Origin: Spirochaetaceae bacterium | GTDB taxonomy: Bacteria > Spirochaetota > Spirochaetia > DSM-2461 | Length of the DNA: 6,772 bases | Reading direction: 5' to 3' | Assembly (NCBI GenBank): GCA_016342385.1 | Contig: JAEINM010000228.1 | Coordinates: 1-6,772 of the forward strand | In this document: positions 1 through 6,101 of the stretch, piece by piece | How the letters are laid out: every line of letters starts with the position of its first letter | How positions within the stretch are numbered: the stretch's first letter is position 1 | Made by a program: the position numbers and the translations under genes | Notes under the pieces: generated by a model | Seen by the model: only the letters and a program-made list of their open reading frames with translations | Told to the model about the DNA's origin: nothing | Database searches by the model: none

Positions 1-944
1 CAACCCCAGATATTTGAGGGATAACCTACACTCAAAGTAATTCCTATAGCCATAAGAATCTCACCTAAATAATTAATATGCCTGCTGGCACCCCAAAAAC
101 CATTTATCAGAAGCCTCTTATTACCCTCTGTCAATGTTTGCGGTTGTATTCGGAGAAAAGATTTCTGCGGCTGAGTTTTAAAATAAAACTTCTGCATATT
201 GGCTCCACGGGCAAGGATCCATCCCGACAGAAAAAGCACTATTGACATAAGAGTGAACCATAAAGGCTTTCCCGAATCTGGTAGATGGGCCGTAGTGAAG
301 AGAGATATGGAATAGAAAAAAGGATAAAAAGTCAGACATCCCCACCCCAGTTTAAAGCCTACTTTTTCTGCAAAAAAATCATAGGTGTATAGATGGACCT
401 CTTCGAAGGTCAGATAATCAAAAATAAAGTAGGTAATCATAGCTGTACAGACGAATACACCTGGAGAGGATTCCGATCCAAATGAGATGTAATGATAGGA
501 AGCAAAACTCAGAGCATTGAGCTGGAGTAAAATGGCCCCGCTTAGATAAAGCCACATTTTGGCGTCAATTTTTCCCTCTCCGAATTGGGGATTATCGAGT
601 CTCCCGAAAAACAGATCCAGCGGTAGAGATTTTCCCGTAGGAGGATAGGGCAGAACAATAAGGAGAGTAAAAATCAAGCCTATAAAAAAAGCTCCCGCAA
701 GACTGTAAAAACGAACCCTATAGAGCCACTCAAATGGCACTATCTGAAAAAAGCCCAGAAAAGCCCATATAAGAATGGAAAGAATAAGAACGAATCTGCC
801 GTTTAATCTGTACTTCAATTTTTTTCCTGTATCAACATGGGAGACATATCCTGTTACCTTTCGACCGGGGATCAGGTAATGCAGAGCAGTAATAATCCCA
901 TATATGATAAAGGGGGTAAAAAATCCCCAAAGGGCTGTTTTCAT
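1..944 (-). CDS. ERG4/ERG24-family sterol reductase-like membrane protein (C-terminus cut by window edge)
   Basis: This frame is open from an ATG at 944 to the window edge, giving 314 residues without a stop; the C-terminal part lies outside. It reads as a polytopic membrane protein of the ERG4/ERG24 family, whose known members reduce the C14 or C24(28) double bond of sterols with NADPH. Family marks seen in order: YRLNG near residues 45-49, FFGRLDNPQFG at 112-122 (family FxGRELNPR), RGANMQKFYF at 246-255 (family RGANxQK), and GFWGASRHINYLGE at 282-295. Hydrophobic segments lie near 5-25, 51-69, 78-99, 131-147, 162-176, 203-217 and 229-243. The start is supported by AAAGGAG at 950-956, and the ATG overlaps the stop of the upstream dehydrogenase (ATGA), so translation is probably coupled. 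Family membership is clear. The substrate is unknown: few bacteria make sterols, so an imported sterol or another isoprenoid is possible. Confidence 0.9.
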   Translation of the reverse strand, partial: MKTALWGFFTPFIIYGIITALHYLIPGRKVTGYVSHVDTGKKLKYRLNGRFVLILSILIWAFLGFFQIVPFEWLYRVRFYSLAGAFFIGLIFTLLIVLPYPPTGKSLPLDLFFGRLDNPQFGEGKIDAKMWLYLSGAILLQLNALSFASYHYISFGSESSPGVFVCTAMITYFIFDYLTFEEVHLYTYDFFAEKVGFKLGWGCLTFYPFFYSISLFTTAHLPDSGKPLWFTLMSIVLFLSGWILARGANMQKFYFKTQPQKSFLRIQPQTLTEGNKRLLINGFWGASRHINYLGEILMAIGITLSVGYPSNIWG

Positions 945-1804
945 GATAACTCCTTTGTCTTTTTATACATTATCCCTATGGCTATTTTCACGGGGACGAT
1001 TCTCGTCAGTATAAAACTGAAAATTTTATTGAGAGCTCCCGGGACAATGGTCGGCCCGCGCCCCAAGGAGTTTAAGGTACTTTCCACAACTGAAGAAGCA
1101 TCGAGAATTCCCGGAGCTTCATTCCCGCCTTGGGCCTGCTGATATCCCGGTGTCCTGACAGCACCGGAAATACAGGATAGAACATCAATATTATTTTCTT
1201 TTAATTCCTTCCAGAGCCCTTCGGCCAGTATAGTATTGAATGCTTTAGAGGCAGCATATGTAGAGATTTTGGGACTACCCTGATATCCCGAAAGTGATGA
1301 CATTAAAATAATCCCCCCTTTCTTCTGGAGAATCATTTTTTCAGAAGCCTTCTTTACCATTATTAATGGTGCTTTGATATTCACATCAATAATTTTAAGA
1401 AGGTCCTCTTCGGTTCGGTCCTCAAATGAACCAATTGGTGCAAAGGCAGCGTTATAAACAAGCAAACCAATCTCTTTATTTAATCCCCTATAGAATTCCC
1501 GTAGTTTTTGTATATCTCCGAGATCCAGGGCATAAACAATGATCTCAACCCCATATTCTTTACTCAGTTTTTCCGATAAAGCCATGAGTTTTTCTTTTCT
1601 GCGGGCCAGGAGAACCAGATTCAGACCTCTATATGCCAAAGATTCTGCAAAGGCAGCGCCCAGACCTTCCGAAGCTCCCGCAACGATTGCCCATGGCCCG
1701 TATTGGAATTTAAAGATGTTTATTTTAGACTTTCCATCAATTTTCAATTTCTTCAGATACAATTCTATTTCTGCCTTCTTTCTTTGCTCTATATAGATAC
1801 TCAT
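941..1804 (-). CDS. Short-chain dehydrogenase/reductase (SDR), NAD(P)-dependent
   Basis: Classical SDR, 287 residues from the ATG at 1804. The Rossmann nucleotide loop is AGASEGLG at 42-49, where Ala replaces the usual Thr of TGxxxGxG. ARR at 67-69 after strand 2 suggests NADP(H) preference. The usual NNAG is replaced by YNAA at 117-120. The catalytic tetrad is complete: Asn142, Ser170, Tyr183 and Lys187 (YAASK). The C-terminal 30 residues are hydrophobic and basic and may touch the membrane. The start is uncertain. The ATG at 1804 overlaps the cyclase gene by 68 bp and gives about 35 residues before the conserved YGPWA, more than relatives usually have; TTG at 1747 would overlap by only 11 bp. 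Its stop overlaps the start of the sterol-reductase-like gene, so the two probably act on the same ketone/alkene-bearing lipid. That partnership is inferred from position. Confidence 0.9.
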   Translation of the reverse strand: MSIYIEQRKKAEIELYLKKLKIDGKSKINIFKFQYGPWAIVAGASEGLGAAFAESLAYRGLNLVLLARRKEKLMALSEKLSKEYGVEIIVYALDLGDIQKLREFYRGLNKEIGLLVYNAAFAPIGSFEDRTEEDLLKIIDVNIKAPLIMVKKASEKMILQKKGGIILMSSLSGYQGSPKISTYAASKAFNTILAEGLWKELKENNIDVLSCISGAVRTPGYQQAQGGNEAPGILDASSVVESTLNSLGRGPTIVPGALNKIFSFILTRIVPVKIAIGIMYKKTKELS

Positions 1805-3710
1805 CTGCCCGATTAATCGTGGATTCCAGCTTTTCGTCTTTATTCCACAAAGTAACTCCAATACTAACTGTATAGGAAATAACCTTTTCATCTACTGCAA
1901 ATGGATGTTCCTCAATATATTTCCGAAGCCTTTCTGCTGATTTAACCCCATGGTCCAACCTGGTTTCCGGGAGAACAATGATAAATTCTTCTCCCCCAAT
2001 TCGCGCACAGATATCTGCCGAACGCAAACTCGCGCGCAGGTTATCAGATAGATTGATCAGGACTTTGTCACCAATCTGATGTCCGTATGTGTCATTTACT
2101 TTTTTAAAAAAATCGACATCAATCATCATAAGAACAAACACATATCCTCTTCGTCGGCTTCTCTCCACTTCAATATCCATTTTCTCAAAAAAGGTGCGGC
2201 GATTAATAAGTCCCGATAAAGAATCTGTTGAAGATTTCTCTTCGAGCTGCCTGATCAGTTCTTTTCTATAACTGATATCTTCCTGTATGCCCAGATATCG
2301 GATAATTTGTCCTTTTTTATTGAATATGGGGGAAATAGAGGCATAGACCCAATAAAAATTGCCCTCTTTATTTTTATTATGGAACTCTCCTGACCAGTTA
2401 TTCCCTGAGCTTATTGTATCCCAAAGCGTCTGATATCCTTCAGCAGTCATTTTACCTGATTTTAATATCTTAGGGTTCTGCTGATACACTTCTTCGGATG
2501 AATATCCGCTTAATTCCTGAAATTTCATATTTGCGTATTGAATATTCCCCTTCTCATCTGTAAATACGATAGAGGCCGGATTCTTCTCCAGCCCCTGAAA
2601 AAACGATTCCATCCAGACTCCGAATCCCTTTCTCATCATCCCTCTGTGAATAAGAATCCACATGGTGATAAAAGAGAGCAATTGAAAAATTAAACAGAAA
2701 AGAAGAAATGAAGGAGTTAAATAAGATAATATTTGGAATCCCCGGTCCCTCTTTATCCAGGAAACGATTGAGGTTCTTATCTCGTCTGGCGATCCTTCCG
2801 GTCGTAATACAGATATAATTTTGTTATTTTTAGAAAGATAATCCCTCATCTCTTTTTCCGGAGAAAATGAAGAAACAGTAAAAAGACCTTCTTCCTTTTC
2901 AACCTGAACGTATTCTTTCTCCTCCATAAGACTCCATAAGTCTGGAAAATCATCAGCAAAAGATAGATTCTCATTTCCAGTTTTTAAACCGTCAAAACCT
3001 GAAATGTATTTTCCGTCAAATCGGATAATGGCATAATTGACTGTTTCGGTAGAAGCAAAATGATGGTTGAATTTCTCCACTTTATATTTGGCATTATAGT
3101 CGAGGAGAATCATGCCCTGCCTCTTTCCATCGGATGAAAAAACAGCCATACCGAACCTTACGATTGGTTGTGATGGTGAGGATAATGGCCCGTTCTTCCG
3201 GCTTAAGTCGAGAGGAGAGATGTACAATTCCCCTTTTTGCATTTGATTTATATTCATAAATGAATATCTTTCCGGCATATTATCTTTATAAATTCTTATT
3301 ATTTCATTTCCCTTTTCATCGAAAAAATAAATCTGACTGTATACTCTACGTATTTTGGAAAAGAAAAGAAGAGAAGATTCCAGCTGTTGCAGCGATTCTG
3401 AATTTTTTTCCATGAAATATGTTTTAACCTTTTCTTCATTTTCTAGAAGGATTAAGTCATCCCCAATTGCTCCAAAGTCCTCTGACAAAATAAATTGAGC
3501 TGATTGCAGACGTTCCATCTCTTCTTCCAGCATCACTTTATTTCGTGCTTTATGGTTAAAGTATAGTGCGATGAGAACAATAAGAATAAAAAGCAAAAAC
3601 TGAGCAAAAAAAGATTTTATAAAGACCCGATCTGCCCGTTTATTGACCTGGGGAATCATTTTCTTGAAAAAATAATTTTCTGAAAAGTGAAGATAGGGAT
3701 TATTATCCAA
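1737..3710 (-). CDS. Membrane-bound diguanylate cyclase: periplasmic Cache-like sensor, PAS, GGDEF
   Basis: A 657-residue sensor enzyme predicted to make cyclic di-GMP from two GTP. Order of parts: short cytoplasmic N-terminus, membrane segment near 31-52, a periplasmic region of about 275 residues, second membrane segment near 331-355, PAS domain near 370-484, GGDEF domain near 494-652. The periplasmic part has IYFFDEKGNEIIRI at 127-140, typical of double-Cache sensors. The PAS lacks the LOV cysteine motif. The cyclase signature is intact as GGEEF (572-576), with the metal-site Asp in MIDVDFFK and the NDTYGH motif. RSAD at 563-566, five residues before GGEEF, is a complete I-site, so product inhibition is expected. 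No EAL or HD-GYP domain is present. I chose TTG at 3710 because AGGAGG at 3715-3720 lies four bases upstream; TTG 3728 and ATG 3659 lack a good ribosome site. It leads the operon with the SDR and sterol-reductase-like genes. Confidence 0.93.
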   Translation of the reverse strand: MDNNPYLHFSENYFFKKMIPQVNKRADRVFIKSFFAQFLLFILIVLIALYFNHKARNKVMLEEEMERLQSAQFILSEDFGAIGDDLILLENEEKVKTYFMEKNSESLQQLESSLLFFSKIRRVYSQIYFFDEKGNEIIRIYKDNMPERYSFMNINQMQKGELYISPLDLSRKNGPLSSPSQPIVRFGMAVFSSDGKRQGMILLDYNAKYKVEKFNHHFASTETVNYAIIRFDGKYISGFDGLKTGNENLSFADDFPDLWSLMEEKEYVQVEKEEGLFTVSSFSPEKEMRDYLSKNNKIISVLRPEGSPDEIRTSIVSWIKRDRGFQILSYLTPSFLLFCLIFQLLSFITMWILIHRGMMRKGFGVWMESFFQGLEKNPASIVFTDEKGNIQYANMKFQELSGYSSEEVYQQNPKILKSGKMTAEGYQTLWDTISSGNNWSGEFHNKNKEGNFYWVYASISPIFNKKGQIIRYLGIQEDISYRKELIRQLEEKSSTDSLSGLINRRTFFEKMDIEVERSRRRGYVFVLMMIDVDFFKKVNDTYGHQIGDKVLINLSDNLRASLRSADICARIGGEEFIIVLPETRLDHGVKSAERLRKYIEEHPFAVDEKVISYTVSIGVTLWNKDEKLESTINRADEYLYRAKKEGRNRIVSEEIEN

Positions 3711-3714
3711 GAGA

Positions 3715-3762
3715 CCTCCTAATTCCAAGACACTTAATTAAAGAATAAAACGAATTAGGAAA
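3715..3762 (-). promoter_or_regulatory. Leader hairpin that can mask the cyclase ribosome binding site
   Basis: In the minus-strand transcript, TCCTAATTC (3760-3752) is perfectly complementary to GAATTAGGA (3725-3717), with a 26-nt AU-rich loop. Two further U-G pairs (3761 with 3716, 3762 with 3715) would extend the stem over the whole AGGAGG Shine-Dalgarno sequence of the cyclase gene (start TTG 3710). Pairing would hide the ribosome site. The repeat is read directly; a regulatory role (thermosensor, protein- or RNA-controlled switch) is inference. Confidence 0.5.
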
Positions 3763-3770
3763 ATTTTCTA

Positions 3771-3791
3771 TAGGCATACAATAATGCCCTA
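3771..3791. repeat. Imperfect palindrome at the -10/start site of the cyclase promoter
   Basis: TAGGCAT (3771-3777) and ATGCCCTA (3784-3791) form an inverted repeat with one extra base in the second arm and a 6-base centre. It overlaps the -10 box and the expected transcription start, the usual place for a repressor operator. In RNA it would be a small hairpin at the very 5' end. Function is inferred from position only. Confidence 0.35.
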
Positions 3792-3817
3792 ATATGAATC
3801 GCTGTTAATCCTGTCAA
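3789..3817 (-). promoter_or_regulatory. Sigma-70-type promoter of the cyclase-SDR-reductase operon
   Basis: On the minus strand there is a perfect TTGACA (3817-3812), a 17-base spacer and TATTAG (3794-3789, four of six matches to TATAAT). Transcription would begin near 3782, giving a leader of about 70 nt before the TTG start at 3710. The promoter begins only 13 bases past the stop of the upstream phosphoesterase gene. No terminator is visible between them, so read-through from that gene may add to expression. Confidence 0.6.
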
Positions 3818-3829
3818 AACAAAACGAGA

Positions 3830-4675
3830 TTAATAGACGAATTCCTCTTTAAAAACGATTTTATCATCTTCAGGAAAAACTCTTACCAGATGAACATGCA
3901 TGTTATCACTACCGAAATTCTCATAATATAAAAACATATTGTCGTCGTTGGGAAGATTTCTCGAAGATAAGCTTCCACACATATACTGAGTAAAAGAATA
4001 GCCCTGATAAAGATCATTTGTGTACATAATTTCAAGTTCGTGAGTGTGTCCACATAGCACATGTTTAATATTATGCAACTGCACAAAGTCTATAAGAGCC
4101 GCTGAATTTGTCAATGGGCATTCATCAGTCCCTAAAACGGAATAATGTGTCATAAGTAGTGGAATATCATATTTCCTTTCTTTGATTTCTGCTGAAACAG
4201 CTTTTAGAACCTCTTTTTCCACATATCCGTCATCATTGTAGAGCTCATTGGAATCAATCGAAATAACTAATAATATCTTCCCCTCAACATTAATGGATTT
4301 AATAAAATTTATATCCGTAAAATAGTCATCAACTTTGGTTATTTCCCGGTCTAGAAATAGGTGCTTTTTACTGGTTCTAGTTGTATCCGGTATGGTGATA
4401 AGTTCGGGTGTATAGATATATTTCCTGAATAATTCATGTGAGCGCATATTTCTTTTATCATGATTTCCCATCGTAGATATGACATGTTTACATTTAATGG
4501 ACTTTAAAAAAGCCCCCGCATCAGAATATTCATTTTCCAGACCATCTGACGTACAGTCTCCTGTGTTGATGACAATATCGGCTTTGTAAGAATTAATTTT
4601 GTCTAGAAGAACCTGGGTATTTCCAACCCAGTGCCTTGGACCAAAATGCAGATCCGAGATCTGTATTATATTCAT
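3830..4675 (-). CDS. Calcineurin-like metallophosphoesterase (CpdA/Icc-type, class III phosphodiesterase fold)
   Basis: A 281-residue soluble protein with all metal ligands of the calcineurin-like phosphoesterase fold: SDLHFG (Asp8, His10), TGDCTSDG (Asp40), MGNHD (Asn71, His72), MTHYS (His177) and CGHTHE (His210, His212). It should bind two metal ions and hydrolyse phosphodiester or phosphomonoester bonds. The layout matches CpdA/Icc cyclic-nucleotide phosphodiesterases, but relatives act on many substrates, so cAMP or another cyclic nucleotide is only a candidate. No signal peptide or membrane segment is seen. The ATG at 4675 is preceded by GAGG with an 8-base gap, supporting this start. 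It is transcribed alone in the same direction as the downstream cyclase operon and divergently from the cytidylyltransferase. Sampled stretches look more AT-rich than the flanking genes, possibly a sign of separate acquisition; I did not compute this over the whole gene. Confidence 0.92.
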   Translation of the reverse strand: MNIIQISDLHFGPRHWVGNTQVLLDKINSYKADIVINTGDCTSDGLENEYSDAGAFLKSIKCKHVISTMGNHDKRNMRSHELFRKYIYTPELITIPDTTRTSKKHLFLDREITKVDDYFTDINFIKSINVEGKILLVISIDSNELYNDDGYVEKEVLKAVSAEIKERKYDIPLLMTHYSVLGTDECPLTNSAALIDFVQLHNIKHVLCGHTHELEIMYTNDLYQGYSFTQYMCGSLSSRNLPNDDNMFLYYENFGSDNMHVHLVRVFPEDDKIVFKEEFVY

Positions 4676-4700
4676 ATTTTATTCCTCGATTCAGCAGTAC

Positions 4701-4731
4701 AGTATATCTCATATATTCACAAAGAATTCAA
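4701..4731 (-). promoter_or_regulatory. Probable promoter of the metallophosphoesterase gene
   Basis: On the minus strand TATACT (4706-4701, five of six matches) is a good -10 box. The best -35 is TTGAAT (4731-4726) at a long 19-base spacing. Transcription would start near 4694, giving a leader of only about 20 nt that carries the GAGG ribosome site. The long spacing suggests a weak or activator-dependent promoter. Confidence 0.4.
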
Positions 4732-4737
4732 TTGAAT
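4726..4737. repeat. Perfect 12-bp palindrome over the phosphoesterase -35 box
   Basis: ATTCAATTGAAT reads the same on both strands and overlaps the putative -35 box of the phosphoesterase promoter. The half-motif ATTCAATT recurs at 5011 and 5195 in the same intergenic region. It is a candidate binding site for a dimeric regulator, although short AT-rich palindromes also occur by chance. Confidence 0.35.
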
Positions 4738-4769
4738 CAGACCTAAGTTTCATATTCTCAGCGCTCCCA

Positions 4770-4798
4770 TAGACAGTAATTTCTAATTGAGCTATAAT
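4770..4798 (+). promoter_or_regulatory. Near-consensus plus-strand sigma-70 promoter
   Basis: TAGACA (4770-4775, five of six matches), an exact 17-base spacer and a perfect TATAAT (4793-4798). The expected start is near 4805, inside the nested inverted repeat at 4800-4880. The next gene begins at 5235, so the promoter serves either a leader of about 430 nt or a separate small RNA. It is back to back with the phosphoesterase promoter. Confidence 0.6.
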
Positions 4799-4799
4799 T

Positions 4800-4880
4800 C
4801 ACTTACCTTACGCACTCATGCCTATAAGTGGACGGAACCCTATCGTCTGATATAATCGTTAGGCGGTAATTATATAAGTG
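4800..4880. repeat. Nested imperfect inverted repeat, attC-like or structured leader
   Basis: Arms pair from outside in: CACTTA (4800-4805) with TAAGTG (4875-4880), TTAC (4808-4811) with GTAA (4866-4869), GCCTA (4820-4824) with TAGGC (4860-4864), and GGACG (4830-4834) with CGTCT (4844-4848, one G-T pair). GTTAGGC at 4858-4864 fits the integron attC core GTTRRRY, but the opposite arm GCCTATA departs from RYYYAAC in its last two bases. No integrase is in the window. It could instead be the folded 5' end of the RNA from the 4770-4798 promoter. Confidence 0.4.
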
Positions 4881-5047
4881 ATGTTCTATTGCTTAAATCG
4901 AATGAGAGTGCTTTGAATTAACAAGAAAGTTAAGTTCCTTATTAGAAATCCGTAAGCAGATTATCTGAAAAATTCTGTTCATAGGTTCCCTTAACAGAGA
5001 ATCTATCGCTATTCAATTAATTCATATTAGTTGCATTCCTAAATTCC

Positions 5048-5072
5048 TATAAATAACCTTATGTTATTTATA
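5048..5072. repeat. Perfect 10-bp inverted repeat with 5-nt centre
   Basis: TATAAATAAC (5048-5057) and GTTATTTATA (5063-5072) are exact reverse complements around CTTAT. No T tract follows, so it does not look like an intrinsic terminator. It lies between the divergent phosphoesterase and cytidylyltransferase genes and could be an operator or an RNA stem. Confidence 0.5.
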
Positions 5073-5079
5073 TCAGTTT

Positions 5080-5109
5080 CACTGGTCTATCCGGTGTGTT
5101 CAAATTTTT
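5080..5109 (+). terminator. Weak candidate Rho-independent terminator
   Basis: CACTGG (5080-5085) and CCGGTG (5091-5096) form a 6-bp stem with one U-G pair and loop UCUAU. A run of five T follows at 5105-5109, eight bases after the stem. The stem is the most GC-rich spot in the region, but the gap before the T run is too long for a strong intrinsic terminator. It could act as an attenuator ahead of the cytidylyltransferase. Confidence 0.25.
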
Positions 5110-5234
5110 CTCTATAACACTGTCCATACATTCATAGGAATTACGATAAATGTCGTTCTATGCTTTTGGAACTTATCACCATTCTTTTCCTGTTATTCAA
5201 TTAATCAGTAAAATTTTTTTTAAAGGATAATATT

Positions 5235-6101
5235 TTGAATAAAAGAACAAACAGTAACGAACCTGTCACAACGGCTTTGCTACTCGCCGCAGGAACAGGT
5301 ACTCGACTGTTTCCATTAACAGAGAATGAACCAAAGTGTATGACAAGTGTTAATGGAAAAACAATACTGGAACGATTGATTTCCAATCTGAATCGACAGG
5401 GTATTACAAGACTGGTCATTGTTACGGGACATCTTGAACATTGTATCAGGGACTACCTGGGAGATCAGATAGGAGATTTAAAAATAGAATATATTTTCAG
5501 CCCTTTATATAAAACAACAAATAACATCTATTCTCTCTGGATGGCCAGGGAAGCGATTAATGAACCCTTTCTTCTACTTGAAAGTGATCTTGTCTTTGAT
5601 GAATCTCTCCTTGATGATATGATTTATCCCGACAGAATAGCTTTGGCGGAAATGCAGTCCTGGATGAACGGAACCTGTGTAACAATTGATCAATCCCAAA
5701 TGGTTAGTGAGTTCATATCCGGTGATAAAAAAACTTCAAACAAGACTGCCTACAAAACGGTCAACATCTATAGCTTCTCGGTTGATTCCTGGAGGAAAAT
5801 CATTAAACGTCTGGACAAACAGATCTCTTCAGGAAACGTGAATAGCTATTATGAAACTGTATTTGCCGATTTGACTTCTGACAATAATCTACAATTGCAG
5901 TCTGTTTCATTTGATGGAAAACCCTGGTATGAAATTGATACTCTTGAAGATCTGGCCCTGGCGGAAAAGATTTTTCCCTCTGCGGTTCATGGAACGGCCA
6001 AAACAGCTGTCCCTGAAAAAGCAATCACCTTTTACAATCAACTACTCACTTCAGTATTAGGTCCCCGGAAATCAACAGGAACTTTAAATGCCTCAAGATA
6101 G
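5235..6101 (+). CDS. LicC-like CTP:phospho-alcohol (or phosphonate) cytidylyltransferase
   Basis: A 288-residue nucleotidyltransferase of the LicC/COG1213-like group, which joins CMP from CTP to a phosphorylated small alcohol such as phosphocholine, or to a phosphonate such as 2-aminoethylphosphonate (PntC). The N-terminal loop LAAGTGTRLFPLTENEPK (residues 17-34) is the nucleotide and Mg site, with Lys34. NNIYSLW at 96-102 resembles the substrate-side NNFYSL of pneumococcal LicC. Asp118 in ESDLVF and Asp235 in WYEIDT are the expected metal-binding acids. Residues 249-288 extend past the catalytic domain and resemble nothing I know; unlike T. denticola PntC no transaminase domain is fused. The start is TTG at 5235, eight bases after AAAGG, and leaves the usual short lead before the motif. 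The end overlaps the next gene by 14 bp. The substrate is undetermined. Confidence 0.88.
   Translation: MNKRTNSNEPVTTALLLAAGTGTRLFPLTENEPKCMTSVNGKTILERLISNLNRQGITRLVIVTGHLEHCIRDYLGDQIGDLKIEYIFSPLYKTTNNIYSLWMAREAINEPFLLLESDLVFDESLLDDMIYPDRIALAEMQSWMNGTCVTIDQSQMVSEFISGDKKTSNKTAYKTVNIYSFSVDSWRKIIKRLDKQISSGNVNSYYETVFADLTSDNNLQLQSVSFDGKPWYEIDTLEDLALAEKIFPSAVHGTAKTAVPEKAITFYNQLLTSVLGPRKSTGTLNASR

Larger units (their letters stand above)
4805..5109 (+). ncRNA. Candidate small RNA or long structured leader
   Basis: The strong promoter at 4770-4798 would start RNA near 4805, and a hairpin with a nearby T run ends at 5109. No open frame longer than about a dozen codons with a ribosome site is seen between them. 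Local pairings include the 4800-4880 repeat (partly), TTAAC/GTTAA around 4920 and the perfect stem at 5048-5072. I do not recognise any known riboswitch or small-RNA family. If transcription continues past 5109, this is the leader of the cytidylyltransferase operon. Confidence 0.25.
4676..5234. other. Gene-free 559-bp divergent intergenic region
   Basis: AT-rich stretch between the divergent phosphoesterase and cytidylyltransferase genes, with no credible protein gene on either strand. It contains the promoters, palindromes and candidate RNA listed separately. It also holds a 12-base direct repeat TATTCAATTAAT at 5010-5021 and 5194-5205, and an inverted pair AATTCCTAT (5042-5050) / ATAGGAATT (5134-5142). 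No convincing promoter is seen in the last 120 bases before the cytidylyltransferase start. Confidence 0.7.

Noticed and set aside
837..1142. Plus-strand open frame of about 100 codons across the SDR/reductase junction
   Set aside because: It is antisense to two genes with clear family motifs, has no ribosome site and no recognisable protein features.
1539..1796. Plus-strand open frame antisense to the SDR N-terminus
   Set aside because: It mirrors the coding strand of a well-supported gene; composition and lack of a ribosome site argue for chance.
2089..2271. Plus-strand open frame opposite the GGDEF domain
   Set aside because: The opposite strand encodes conserved catalytic motifs; this frame is short and without homology signs.
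3883..4086. Alternative minus-strand frame inside the phosphoesterase
   Set aside because: It overlaps the His-bearing CGHTHE region in another frame and has no ribosome site.
4815..4925. Very short plus-strand frames (10-11 codons from ATG 4818 and ATG 4881) as leader peptides
   Set aside because: No ribosome site precedes them and they lack a run of regulatory codons, so an attenuator peptide cannot be supported.
4676..5234. tRNA, CRISPR array or known riboswitch in the intergenic region
   Set aside because: No cloverleaf with a TTCGA-type arm, no regularly spaced repeats and no riboswitch core that I recognise.
5201..5419. Minus-strand open frame over the cytidylyltransferase start
   Set aside because: The plus strand carries the nucleotidyltransferase signature here; the antisense frame has no supporting signal.
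5803..6024. Minus-strand open frame inside the cytidylyltransferase
   Set aside because: Antisense to the conserved WYEIDT region and without a ribosome site.
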